From positions 1 through 14,321 of the forward strand of contig CAAGHV010000059.1 of the NCBI GenBank assembly GCA_900769785.1: a stretch of 14,321 nt of DNA, given 5' to 3'. The position numbers and the translations under genes are program-made. The DNA is from Bacteroidales bacterium. Lineage in GTDB: Bacteria; Bacteroidota; Bacteroidia; Bacteroidales; P3. Positions 7,681 through 14,321 of this stretch are shown here, in pieces; the stretch's first letter is position 1, and the number at the start of each line of letters is the position of its first letter. The notes beneath the pieces are model-generated. The model was given only the letters and a program-made list of their open reading frames with translations. It did not search any database and was not told the DNA's origin.

Positions 7681-8102
7681 AGGCTGTCCTCCTTGGTTTG
7701 GGGCACCTCAGTGGCATCTGCCACCTTGTGCAGGCCGGCGTTGTATAGTGCCTTGCTGATGTTGCGTGCCGGGCGGAAGCCCACTGTAACGGTACGCACG
7801 CAGTTGCGCACGTTGGCCGCCTGAGGGGTGTCAACCAGTCGGCTCGACACTTTGGGATAGAAGGTGCCAAGGCCTTCTATACATACGCTGTTGCCGCCAA
7901 GCAGTTGAAATTGTATTTCCATAAGGCAGGCGCGCAGCATTCCGTGTACCTCGCCAACGGTACACGAACTTCGTGCCGACACTTCTTCGGCCAAAGCCGA
8001 AAGGTTGTACATCTCGCCGCGTTCGAGCGTGGCAATGTAGCGGTCGGTGCCAAATATCCTACGCTGCTTTACGCTATAGTTCAAGTATTTTTTCTTTGCC
8101 AT
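7677..8102 (-). CDS. HU-related DNA-binding protein, middle copy
   Basis: 141 residues. The very basic N-terminus MAKKKYLNYSVKQRR is followed by a helical segment (LSALAEEVSARSSCTVGEVHGML), the turn GLGTFYPKVSS (about residues 77-87), and FRPARNISKAL, which matches the HU-related FRPG..L..AL motif. Extra residues beyond the HU core form a polar C-terminal tail. Its stop overlaps the next ATG by 4 bp, and 45 bp separate it from the first copy upstream. Family members are dimeric nucleoid-type DNA binders, but targets are not predictable. The gene is GC-rich and differs in base use from recQ and lacZ. Confidence 0.8.
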   Translation of the reverse strand: MAKKKYLNYSVKQRRIFGTDRYIATLERGEMYNLSALAEEVSARSSCTVGEVHGMLRACLMEIQFQLLGGNSVCIEGLGTFYPKVSSRLVDTPQAANVRNCVRTVTVGFRPARNISKALYNAGLHKVADATEVPQTKEDSL

Positions 8103-8147
8103 CGGTTGTAATGTTTTAGTTTTACCATATAACTATACAATTGCGTG

Positions 8148-8582
8148 CTACCGGTCGGTGCGTTTGGTGGTTGGGTGAGTTTCGGCAGCATACACCTTCC
8201 TGTCCACCAGCCGCACGCCGGCTTCGCGCACCTTGTCTTTGAGCCTTGTGGTAGGCCTGAAATGGATACCGGTACGTGCGATGGAGAATTGGTTCACCTT
8301 GTCGGCCGAATCCTGTGCCTTCGACGTGATAGTGGGCGAGAATGTGCCTATGGAATTGAGTTTTACCACATCGCCCATTGCCAAATGGGTGGCAATGCTC
8401 TCCTCAACGGCACGCAACACCATCAGCACCACGGCCTCGGAGCCGGCGCATTTCTTGGCCACCTCTTCGGCAAGCAGGTCGGTATCTACATAACTGCCGT
8501 AGCTCACCTTGGCCAAATACACATCTTTCACACGGCCATTTACTGCCAGCTTTTGTTTCTTCTTCTTGTAGCCTATTGCCAT
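8148..8582 (-). CDS. HU-related DNA-binding protein, first copy
   Basis: 144 residues. It has a lysine-rich N-terminus (MAIGYKKKKQK), a helical dimerisation region with DLLAEEVAKKCAGSEAVVLMVL, then VVKLNSIGTFSPTITS and HFRPTTRLKDKV, the two sequence blocks diagnostic of the HU-related family. The tail is polar. It is promoter-proximal in the three-gene minus-strand cluster and starts at the edge of the 22-bp-period repeat region, so its promoter must lie in or next to the repeats. No clear ribosome binding site is visible before the ATG, which is usual for Bacteroidales. Confidence 0.8.
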   Translation of the reverse strand: MAIGYKKKKQKLAVNGRVKDVYLAKVSYGSYVDTDLLAEEVAKKCAGSEAVVLMVLRAVEESIATHLAMGDVVKLNSIGTFSPTITSKAQDSADKVNQFSIARTGIHFRPTTRLKDKVREAGVRLVDRKVYAAETHPTTKRTDR

Positions 8583-8801
8583 AATAGTTTCATTTATATG
8601 TTAATACCCCTCAGCCTGTGCTACGCCGTGCCTGCGGCCGTATGACAGTGCCTGCGGCGGTGTGCCACAATGCCCACGCCATTGCAGGGCCATGCCCATG
8701 CAGCCTTTCGGCAAATACCACGGCTATGGTATAGCTTATGCTGATGGTATGATAACGTATATGCTGAAATATTATTGCACATTGTGCTGAAATAATACTC
8801 T

Positions 8802-8838
8802 CCTTACGGCGAAAGCGATATCTCCTTTCGCCGTAAGG
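8802..8838. repeat. Perfect 14-bp inverted repeat inside the array
   Basis: CCTTACGGCGAAAG (8802-8815) and its exact complement CTTTCGCCGTAAGG (8825-8838) flank a 9-nt loop. The arms are also adjacent units of the 22-bp array, one in the opposite orientation. In RNA it would be the strongest hairpin of the intergenic region. No T-run follows on either strand, so it is not a standard terminator. Confidence 0.85.
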
Positions 8839-8990
8839 GAATACCGCTTTCGCCGAAAGGAAAGTGTGCTTTCGCCGAAATGAAACTATGGTTTTAGCAG
8901 AAACTATACTATATAATTAGCACAATCTATATTATATATTCAGCATATGCTATACTATATGCGTGGGCATGGTGGCAGATATGCGTGGTA

Positions 8991-9100
8991 TTTATGGCAC
9001 TTTTGCAAAGGGATTATGGCACTTTCGCAAAGGGATTATGGCACTTTCGCAAAGGCATTGTCGCACTTTTGTGCAAACGCTATCGTGCTTTCGCAAAGGT
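8991..9100. repeat. Young sub-block of near-identical 22-bp repeats
   Basis: Three almost identical 22-bp units start at 8991, 9013 and 9035, each containing ATGGCACTTT(T/C)GCAAAGG. Two diverged units of 24 and 20 bp start at 9057 and 9081. The high identity suggests recent duplication compared with the rest of the array. Confidence 0.9.
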
Positions 9101-9196
9101 ATCGTCAGCCCTGCCTTTCGGGGCTTGGCCACCGTGGTAGAAACATTTTGCGGAAGCGTTTGTTATATTTTCAAATCAAATAAAAAGGAAAAACGT

Positions 9197-10666
9197 ATGA
9201 ATATAAAAACTATTTTGATAGTGGCTGTGCTATCCGTGGCATCGGCCGGCTATGGCCAAGTGTTTACCGTAAGCGGAATAGTGGAAGATGGGCAGAGTGC
9301 CAAGCCACTGAAGGACGTAACTGTATCTATTGCCGATGGCCGAACGGTGAGCACCAACGCAAGCGGTTTCTTCAGCTTTGAGCTACGCAGCCGCGATATG
9401 CCGATGAGGCTGCGATTTACCTTGCCGCAATATCTGAAAAGCACCTATAAGGTTGAACGTATGCGCTTTAACAAGAACCGAGAACTTTGGTTGGATATAA
9501 AAATGCATCCGGCCGACAGTAGCAAAGTGCGCGTAGCCGAAGAACAAATAGGTAATCCGGTAATATCAATTCCGGAGGTGAACGTGATGGACTTTCACAT
9601 TGTAGGTGATTTGCTATACACGCTGGTGGAAACAACCGAAGGCTTCGACTATCTGCAAGTATATAACCTCAACGATTCGATGCTTGCACAGATAGAGGTG
9701 GACTATAAGTACGAGAACTTTTACCACCAATCGCAGTACGAATGCTACATTGCCGACGAAACCTATGGATGTATGCGTAGGGTATTTTACAAGGACGGAA
9801 GGGTAACATTGGGCCGCGAGGAGTGCGTGGCCGGATTTGTGTACTGGGCTTTTGGCGATGCTCGTGTGGGCGACCTCATACTGCAACAGCAGGATATTTA
9901 CACTCCGCGCACGTTGCGGCTGTTTTACCTCACGCCCGAACTGACACTGGACTTTGACTATTGGCAAATATATTATGCGGCATCGCTCAACAACTACGTG
10001 GTACGAGGCGACACCGCCGACTATAATGCCATGAAACGTCGGTGCCTATCAGGCGACTTTGCCGACGATATGCAGACATTCATACGCAACCGTATTACCA
10101 CCAACCCGGCAATGAAAGACAGCACCGCCATGCTACAGAAATATTACATCGACACTATGTACGACACCTGGTTTAGGACTCGAACCGACGCCGTGATAGA
10201 CGCTGCACTAGACGAAGCCTATAAAATTAAAAACGATATGAGGGAATACGGATACGTATATATGCCCGTGTGCCCACCCACCTTTGTGGAAGTAGGAGAC
10301 TATTACTACGTATTTAACCTAACCTCCATGGCACTTACCAAATTTGACCGCAGCATGAAATTTATCAGCAACACGCCCCTCAGCCAACAATGGTTTCGAT
10401 ACTACTACACCCGCGACCACGCAATAATAACTTCCTACACCGACGCCTACGCAGTGTCCAGCCGCGACGACCTTGGAGTGGTGTCGGAAATAAACCTCGG
10501 CTCGGGTACCATCAACGCAGAGCAGGTGCTACTCCGCACCATCACCGATGAGCACCGCGTAGAAGTACGCAACGGATATATTTACTACATCTCCTACTAT
10601 GCTTATTTGGAGAAAAACCTATACAAAGAACCATTGAAAATGGTGCCTGTAAGCACCCTCCGATGA
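9197..10666 (+). CDS. Secreted protein of unknown function with carboxypeptidase-regulatory-like domain
   Basis: 489 residues from the ATG at 9197. That start is chosen because a signal peptide follows at once (MNIKTILIVAVLSVASAGYGQ, hydrophobic core and likely cleavage after about residue 21), and the purine run AAAAAGGAAAAA precedes it. The frame stays open upstream to 8963, but that part is repeat DNA. Residues about 23-100 look like the Ig-like carboxypeptidase-regulatory fold common in Bacteroidetes envelope proteins (VFTVSGIVEDG, VSTNASGFFSFEL). The rest is rich in Tyr, Phe and Asp. Several strand-like repeats (VMDFHIVGDLLYTLVE, FVEVGDYYYVFNL, HRVEVRNGYIYYISYY) suggest a beta-propeller-like domain, which is an inference. 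No lipobox, TonB plug or catalytic motif was recognised. It is likely periplasmic or surface-associated. Confidence 0.8.
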   Translation: MNIKTILIVAVLSVASAGYGQVFTVSGIVEDGQSAKPLKDVTVSIADGRTVSTNASGFFSFELRSRDMPMRLRFTLPQYLKSTYKVERMRFNKNRELWLDIKMHPADSSKVRVAEEQIGNPVISIPEVNVMDFHIVGDLLYTLVETTEGFDYLQVYNLNDSMLAQIEVDYKYENFYHQSQYECYIADETYGCMRRVFYKDGRVTLGREECVAGFVYWAFGDARVGDLILQQQDIYTPRTLRLFYLTPELTLDFDYWQIYYAASLNNYVVRGDTADYNAMKRRCLSGDFADDMQTFIRNRITTNPAMKDSTAMLQKYYIDTMYDTWFRTRTDAVIDAALDEAYKIKNDMREYGYVYMPVCPPTFVEVGDYYYVFNLTSMALTKFDRSMKFISNTPLSQQWFRYYYTRDHAIITSYTDAYAVSSRDDLGVVSEINLGSGTINAEQVLLRTITDEHRVEVRNGYIYYISYYAYLEKNLYKEPLKMVPVSTLR

Positions 10667-10725
10667 TTTTTTTTGCTTCATAACACACTTATAACAAGCT
10701 GTGTGGACAAAAACAGAAAAAAAAC

Positions 10726-10758
10726 TTTGGTGTATATGAAAAAAAATGCGTAATTTTG
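10726..10758 (+). promoter_or_regulatory. Promoter of tRNA-Ala
   Basis: TTTG (10726-10729), a 21-bp spacer and TAATTTTG (10751-10758) match the Bacteroidetes -33/-7 consensus exactly, about 56 bp before the tRNA. The other part of this 148-bp gap, just after the preceding gene, has a T-run and a weak CACAC/GTGTG dyad but no convincing terminator. Confidence 0.75.
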
Positions 10759-10814
10759 CACCGTCAAACCAACGATATGGTATCGTTGCATCGGCGCGAT
10801 AGAAATATGCAGAT

Positions 10815-10888
10815 GGGGTATTAGCTCAGTTGGCTAGAGCGTTTGACTGGCAGTCAAAAGGTCAACGGTTCGATTCCGTTATACTCCA
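10815..10888 (+). tRNA. tRNA-Ala (anticodon GGC)
   Basis: A 74-base cloverleaf: acceptor GGGGTAT/ATACTCC, D arm GCTC...GAGC, anticodon stem TTTGA/TCAAA with loop CTGGCAG (anticodon GGC), T arm AACGG-TTCGATT-CCGTT, and discriminator A. The third acceptor pair is G-U, the G3-U70 identity element of alanine tRNA, which confirms the assignment. It decodes GCC and GCU. CCA is not encoded. Confidence 0.97.
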
Positions 10889-10903
10889 CAAAACTATACA
10901 AAT

Positions 10904-10932
10904 AAAGCCCCGCAAGGAACTTGCGGGGCTTT
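10904..10932. terminator. Bidirectional terminator between tRNA-Ala and the PBP gene
   Basis: A perfect 13-bp stem AAAGCCCCGCAAG/CTTGCGGGGCTTT (10904-10916 with 10920-10932) has a 3-nt GAA loop. It is T-flanked on both strands and lies 15 bp after tRNA-Ala and 18 bp beyond the end of the convergent PBP gene. Confidence 0.93.
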
Positions 10933-10950
10933 TGTATTGCCGGGCGGGCA

Positions 10951-13209
10951 CTAGAAAGTGTAGTAATCGTTGCCCAGCTGCATCTCTTCCTGATATTTCT
11001 CACAGTCCATCTCTATATCCAATGGCACGCTAGGCTTGTCAAAATCTCCTTTGTAGAAGTTTATCGACTTGTCGTCATATACCTTTTTCATATACAGCGC
11101 CCATATAGGCAAGGCTGCGTTGGCACCCTGGCCAAGAGCCATAGAGCGGAAATGTATAGAGCGTAGCTCGCCACCCACCCATACGGCGGTAGCCAGCTTA
11201 GGCGTGATGCCTATAAACCAACCATCGGAATTGTTCTGAGTAGTACCGGTCTTGCCTGCTATCGGATAGTTCAAGCCATATTTATATCTCAATCGTACGC
11301 CGGTACCGCTACTTACCACGCCCTTCATCAGTTCTATCATCAGGTATGCTGTCTTTTCGTCGATGGCTTCGTTGCGTTTTGGCACAAAGGTCTCCAACAC
11401 CATACCCTTATTATCTTCAATTCTTGTTACTATAATAGGCTGTACATACTCGCCCTTGTTGGCATAAGTAGCCATAGCACCTGCCATTTCATATACGGAT
11501 ATATCGGGTGTTCCCAAGCATATTGCCGGAACCGGATCTATAGGCGACTCTATTCCCATACGCCTTGCAAGCTCTATCACCACCTCAGGCGAGCCTTGCT
11601 TCATCAGGTACGCCGATACATAGTTGACGGAATTGGCCAACGCCCACTTGAGGGTTACCATTTCGTTCTCACGTTCATCTGTAGAGTTCTTGGGGCACCA
11701 ATCAGTTCCATCGGCGTTCTCGAAGCAAACCTCAGAGTTAGGAACTTCACTACACGGAGTGAAGGAACCATCTTGCATAGCCATAGTATATACAAACGGC
11801 TTAAAGGTTGAACCTACCTGCCTACGCCCTTGCGTAACATTGTCGTACTTAAAGTATCGATAGTTGATACCACCTACATAGGCCTTTACATGCCCTGTAC
11901 CGGGCTCTACCGACATAAGCCCTGTATGAAGGAACGACTTGTAATATCTCAACGAGTCCCAAGGCGACATCACCGTGTCGCGAGCTCCCTGCCATGTAAA
12001 CACACGCATTTTTACTTTCTCGTCGAATATCTTGCGTATTTCCTTGTCCGACAATCCTTGCTCCTTCAGGCTTCTATAACGGTCCGATTGCTTCATGGCT
12101 TGTTTCATGTAGGTATCTATCTGCTCGGCGGTGATATCTACAAAAGGAGCGTTCTTACGACCTTTCATTTCCTTGAAGAAGGCCGGCTGAAGGTTCTTGC
12201 CTATGTGTTCGGCCACTGCAGCCTCGGCATAGCGTTGCATACGCGAGTCTATTGTAGTATATACTCGAAGGCCATCTTTGTGCACATCGTAGTATTCGCC
12301 ATTGGGTTTCTTATGATTTTTGCACCAGTCCTTCATATATGTTCTAACATACTCTCGAAGGTATGTAGCTGTTCCTTCGTTGTGCGTCTGTGGCGAATAC
12401 TTAGTCATGTTAATGGGTTTGTCCTTTCTTTCATCATACTCTTCCTGAGTAAGAAATCCTGCTTTCACCATCTGGTTCATCACCACATTACGTCGGCGCA
12501 TCGAGTTTTCGGGATTCAACACCGGACTATACGATGTTGGTGCTTTAAGCAACCCTACTAATGTAGCAGCCTCTTCGACGCTGAGAGTTGCAGGAGTCTT
12601 ACCAAAAAAAGTTTTGGAAGCAGTTTTTATACCAAACGAGTTACTTCCAAAATCCACTGTATTGAGGTACATGGATATTATTTCGGTCTTGGAATAATTG
12701 TGTTCCAACTTCACAGCAACTACCCATTCCTTGAATTTGGAATGTATAAGACCTAGTTTCGACTTACGTTCACGAGGAAACAAATTCTTTGCCAACTGCT
12801 GAGTGATAGTACTACCACCACCCGAGCTACGGTCGCCACTTATAATTGTTTTTCCCAATACACGGAAAAGGCTTCTAAAATCGATACCCGAATGCTCATA
12901 AAACCTCACATCTTCGGTAGCTATTAGTGCATTGACCAAATTGGGCGAAAGGTCGGCAAAATAAACATTCGAACGATTTTCAACACCTATAAAGCCAAGT
13001 ATCTCTCCATCGGCCGAATATACTTCGGTTGCAAGATTGCTCTTTGGATTTTCCAATTCCTCGAACGATGGCATAAAACCAAGCCAACCCCAAGATAGCA
13101 TTGCAAAGAAAGCAATAACCACCACCCAAGCCAAAGCAAACAGTTGCCATAGTATTTTATATACCGTTCTCTTCTTTTCCTTATTCTGTTTTGGTTTATT
13201 CTGTGCCAT
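10951..13209 (-). CDS. mrcA: Class A penicillin-binding protein (PBP1A type)
   Basis: A bifunctional peptidoglycan synthase: glycosyltransferase plus DD-transpeptidase, anchored in the inner membrane and facing the periplasm. The 752 residues begin with a basic cytoplasmic tail and one membrane helix (about 18-40). The GT51 domain has ATEDVRFYEHSGID with catalytic Glu99, and GGSTITQQLAKN at 131-142. The transpeptidase domain has STFK (Ser467 nucleophile, Lys470), SVN at 527-529 and KTGTT from 653, so all three penicillin-binding motifs are intact. The end is acidic and short. It is the last gene of the ricT-gldH-PBP cluster, 49 bp after gldH. It could equally be named ponA. Confidence 0.95.
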   Translation of the reverse strand: MAQNKPKQNKEKKRTVYKILWQLFALAWVVVIAFFAMLSWGWLGFMPSFEELENPKSNLATEVYSADGEILGFIGVENRSNVYFADLSPNLVNALIATEDVRFYEHSGIDFRSLFRVLGKTIISGDRSSGGGSTITQQLAKNLFPRERKSKLGLIHSKFKEWVVAVKLEHNYSKTEIISMYLNTVDFGSNSFGIKTASKTFFGKTPATLSVEEAATLVGLLKAPTSYSPVLNPENSMRRRNVVMNQMVKAGFLTQEEYDERKDKPINMTKYSPQTHNEGTATYLREYVRTYMKDWCKNHKKPNGEYYDVHKDGLRVYTTIDSRMQRYAEAAVAEHIGKNLQPAFFKEMKGRKNAPFVDITAEQIDTYMKQAMKQSDRYRSLKEQGLSDKEIRKIFDEKVKMRVFTWQGARDTVMSPWDSLRYYKSFLHTGLMSVEPGTGHVKAYVGGINYRYFKYDNVTQGRRQVGSTFKPFVYTMAMQDGSFTPCSEVPNSEVCFENADGTDWCPKNSTDERENEMVTLKWALANSVNYVSAYLMKQGSPEVVIELARRMGIESPIDPVPAICLGTPDISVYEMAGAMATYANKGEYVQPIIVTRIEDNKGMVLETFVPKRNEAIDEKTAYLMIELMKGVVSSGTGVRLRYKYGLNYPIAGKTGTTQNNSDGWFIGITPKLATAVWVGGELRSIHFRSMALGQGANAALPIWALYMKKVYDDKSINFYKGDFDKPSVPLDIEMDCEKYQEEMQLGNDYYTF

Positions 13210-13258
13210 ATGTTATATGCGTATATTTATATTAAAACTTACATATATTGTGTCATAA

Positions 13259-13744
13259 CTATTGGACTCTCTCTATTCTAAGTCCTACATTTTTTATTCC
13301 TTCCACATTGGTATCTCTAAGTCCATGAAATATCTCAAACCTATACATCCCTTCTTGTGGGAATACAACATCTTTGCGAAGATAAAATCGATTATCCACA
13401 TGATTTGCAGACACTTTGCCATACCATTTTCCTGAAGCTTCGGTAAGTGGGCATTCCATCGTATCCAGTGCATATCCACCATTTGGAAAAGTGGTTTTTA
13501 TAAAAAGGAAAGCATTGGAATAGGGATATTCTTTCGTGTTTCGCAGGTCGATAAGAAAATTGTACCTATCGGCCATATCATCATTATCTACCTTTACATC
13601 AAACACCTTTTTATCATCAATATTCCAAATGTCGTTTTCTATAAACTTGTGTTCATCGTAAAATATCGATGAATCACAGCCTACAAATATTCCACCTCCT
13701 AGAAATAGAACAACTACCGCTAATATCCTTATCAAATATCTCAT
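13259..13744 (-). CDS. gldH: Gliding-motility-type lipoprotein GldH
   Basis: 161 residues with a type II signal peptide: MRYLIRILAVVVLFLGG followed by a lipobox-like FVGC, lipidated at Cys23. The mature part has the GldH pattern (FYDEHKFIENDIWNIDDKKVFDV, YNFLIDLRNTKEYPYSNAFLF, GMYRFEIFHGLRD). In Flavobacterium GldH is needed for gliding and type IX secretion phenotypes. Homologs are also common in non-gliding Bacteroidales, so the role here is likely envelope-related and not established. It starts 5 bp after the ricT stop and is therefore in its operon. Confidence 0.9.
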   Translation of the reverse strand: MRYLIRILAVVVLFLGGGIFVGCDSSIFYDEHKFIENDIWNIDDKKVFDVKVDNDDMADRYNFLIDLRNTKEYPYSNAFLFIKTTFPNGGYALDTMECPLTEASGKWYGKVSANHVDNRFYLRKDVVFPQEGMYRFEIFHGLRDTNVEGIKNVGLRIERVQ

Positions 13745-13749
13745 CTTCG

Positions 13750-14321
13750 TTATTGTTTATCAGTAGTATTTTCAGCTACCGGAGCTTGGCTCTTATTCGT
13801 CTGTCCTTCTCCGTTGCCATGATGTTTGTTTTTATTTTGTTTTTTCTTATTACGATTGTTTGGTCGGTCTTGTCTGTTTTCAGCACCATTTTGTTTATTG
13901 CTTTTATCACCCAAACGATTACTATCGTTTTTGTTGGTGCGATTTTTATTGTTTCTATTTTGCTGACCTTTCTTATTTTGCTGATTGTCGCTGACATTTG
14001 TTGTATCGATATTTTCTACCGTATCTTCCATCTTCATCAACTCCAACTCATAATCGCTTGTATTCTCTTGGTTAAGCGCTGCTACCGACATAAGTTCAGT
14101 TTGATAGTCTTCCAACTTTTCGGGATATTTCTGATTGTTGTTCATCTCTATTATCTCCTTCACCGAATCAACCGGAATAGCATACATATCATTCTCACCT
14201 TCGTATGAATACCACATCAAACCACGTAGCACATCAGTTTTTCTATGTAATCCCAAACCTTTCTTGGTACGTATGCTTGTATTTGATGGTGGAAATTTCT
14301 TTAATGCATCGGCATATACTT
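13750..14321 (-). CDS. ricT: Regulatory iron-sulfur-containing complex subunit RicT (PSP1 domain), C-terminal part
   Basis: The 5' end lies beyond the right edge. The frame is open to the edge, so the visible part is about 190 residues. VYADALKKFPPSNTSIRTKKG followed by HRKTDVLRGLMWYSYEG is the end of the PSP1 C-terminal domain. In Bacillus subtilis the homolog YaaT acts with YlbF and YmcA on mRNA maturation. The role in Bacteroidales is not known. After about residue 55 a long low-complexity tail begins. It is rich in Asn, Lys, Gln and Arg and includes runs such as RNNKNRTNKND and NRNKKKQNKNKHH, probably disordered and basic enough to touch RNA. It is first of the visible ricT-gldH-PBP operon. 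Confidence 0.87.
   Translation of the reverse strand, partial: VYADALKKFPPSNTSIRTKKGLGLHRKTDVLRGLMWYSYEGENDMYAIPVDSVKEIIEMNNNQKYPEKLEDYQTELMSVAALNQENTSDYELELMKMEDTVENIDTTNVSDNQQNKKGQQNRNNKNRTNKNDSNRLGDKSNKQNGAENRQDRPNNRNKKKQNKNKHHGNGEGQTNKSQAPVAENTTDKQ

Larger units (their letters stand above)
8620..9110. repeat. Degenerate tandem array, 22-23 bp period, filling the divergent intergenic region
   Basis: Nearly the whole 614-bp gap between the first HU-like gene and the secreted-protein gene is built of short related units. A core of the form xGCxGAAAx recurs at 8739, 8762, 8785, 8807, 8829, 8851, 8873, 8896, 8919 and 8942, then more loosely near 8965. CGCAAAGG cores follow from 9004 to 9092. 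Earlier pairs keep a similar step: GTGCCTGCGGC at 8628 and 8648, ATGCCCA at 8670 and 8692. Many units carry a small dyad: CTTTCGCCGAAAG, GCACATTGTGC, AGCATATGCT, CTTTCGCAAAG, GCACTTTTGTGC. Any promoters of both flanking genes must lie in or beside it. The 8583-8619 stretch and 9111-9196 show no clear units. Function unknown. Confidence 0.85.

Noticed and set aside
7249..8645. Plus-strand open frames over the HU-like genes (for example 8145-8645, 7379-7759)
   Set aside because: They are antisense shadows in GC-rich DNA. The minus-strand frames show family motifs and a tight 4-bp overlap.
8620..9110. CRISPR array
   Set aside because: Units are contiguous and degenerate, with no conserved repeat separated by unique spacers of constant length, and no cas gene is nearby.
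8963..9196. N-terminal extension of the secreted protein from ATG at 8963
   Set aside because: The extension is translated repeat DNA, and a clear signal peptide with an upstream purine run begins at 9197.
10815..10888. tRNA-Gly reading of the third tRNA
   Set aside because: With the conserved U33 the anticodon is GGC, not GCC, and the G3-U70 pair marks alanine.
11830..12561. Plus-strand open frame of 243 codons inside the PBP gene
   Set aside because: It is antisense to a PBP with all catalytic motifs intact, and its translation resembles nothing I know.
13669..14208. Plus-strand frame coding a very hydrophobic 179-residue protein
   Set aside because: The apparent membrane segments are the complement of the Asn/Lys-rich RicT tail and the gldH start.
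13750..14256. RicT starting at 14256
   Set aside because: That codon is TTG, and the frame continues open to the window edge with PSP1-family sequence, so it is internal.

Overview
The window reads as chromosomal DNA from a member of the Bacteroidales (Bacteroidota). The main reasons are the gldH lipoprotein gene between ricT and a class A penicillin-binding protein gene, HU-related proteins of the Bacteroidetes type, a RecQ with a long C-terminal extension, weak or absent Shine-Dalgarno sequences, and promoter candidates of the Bacteroidetes form (TTTG, about 19-21 bp, TAnnTTTG). No plasmid, phage or transposase gene is visible.

Left part (1-3045). The 3' half of a GH2 beta-galactosidase gene enters from the left edge on the plus strand and is AT-rich. 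Two identical tRNA-Lys(UUU) genes follow on the minus strand with a shared promoter candidate and an intrinsic terminator. Next is kdsD (arabinose-5-phosphate isomerase, LPS Kdo pathway), also on the minus strand and divergent from recQ.

Middle (3046-7251). recQ, pyrK and pyrD lie on the plus strand. pyrK and pyrD encode the two subunits of an NAD-dependent class 1B dihydroorotate dehydrogenase, the redox step of pyrimidine synthesis. A 12-bp hairpin separates pyrD from the convergent genes that follow.

Accessory-looking part (7252-10666). Three GC-rich paralogous genes for HU-related DNA-binding proteins lie head to tail on the minus strand. Upstream of them, and filling the divergent intergenic space from about 8620 to 9110, is an array of short degenerate repeats with a period of 22-23 bp. 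Many units carry a small dyad such as CTTTCGCCGAAAG, AGCATATGCT or CTTTCGCAAAG. It is the least explained sequence in the window. On its other side is a gene for a secreted protein of unknown function with a carboxypeptidase-regulatory-like N-terminal domain.

Right part (10667-14321). A promoter candidate precedes tRNA-Ala(GGC), and a bidirectional 13-bp terminator separates it from a convergent minus-strand operon. That operon contains ricT (5' end beyond the window), gldH and a class A PBP gene (mrcA/ponA type), a cell-envelope cluster.

Most of the window is ordinary core genome. The 22-bp-period array and its divergent neighbours, the HU-like trio and the unknown secreted protein, deserve the second look.
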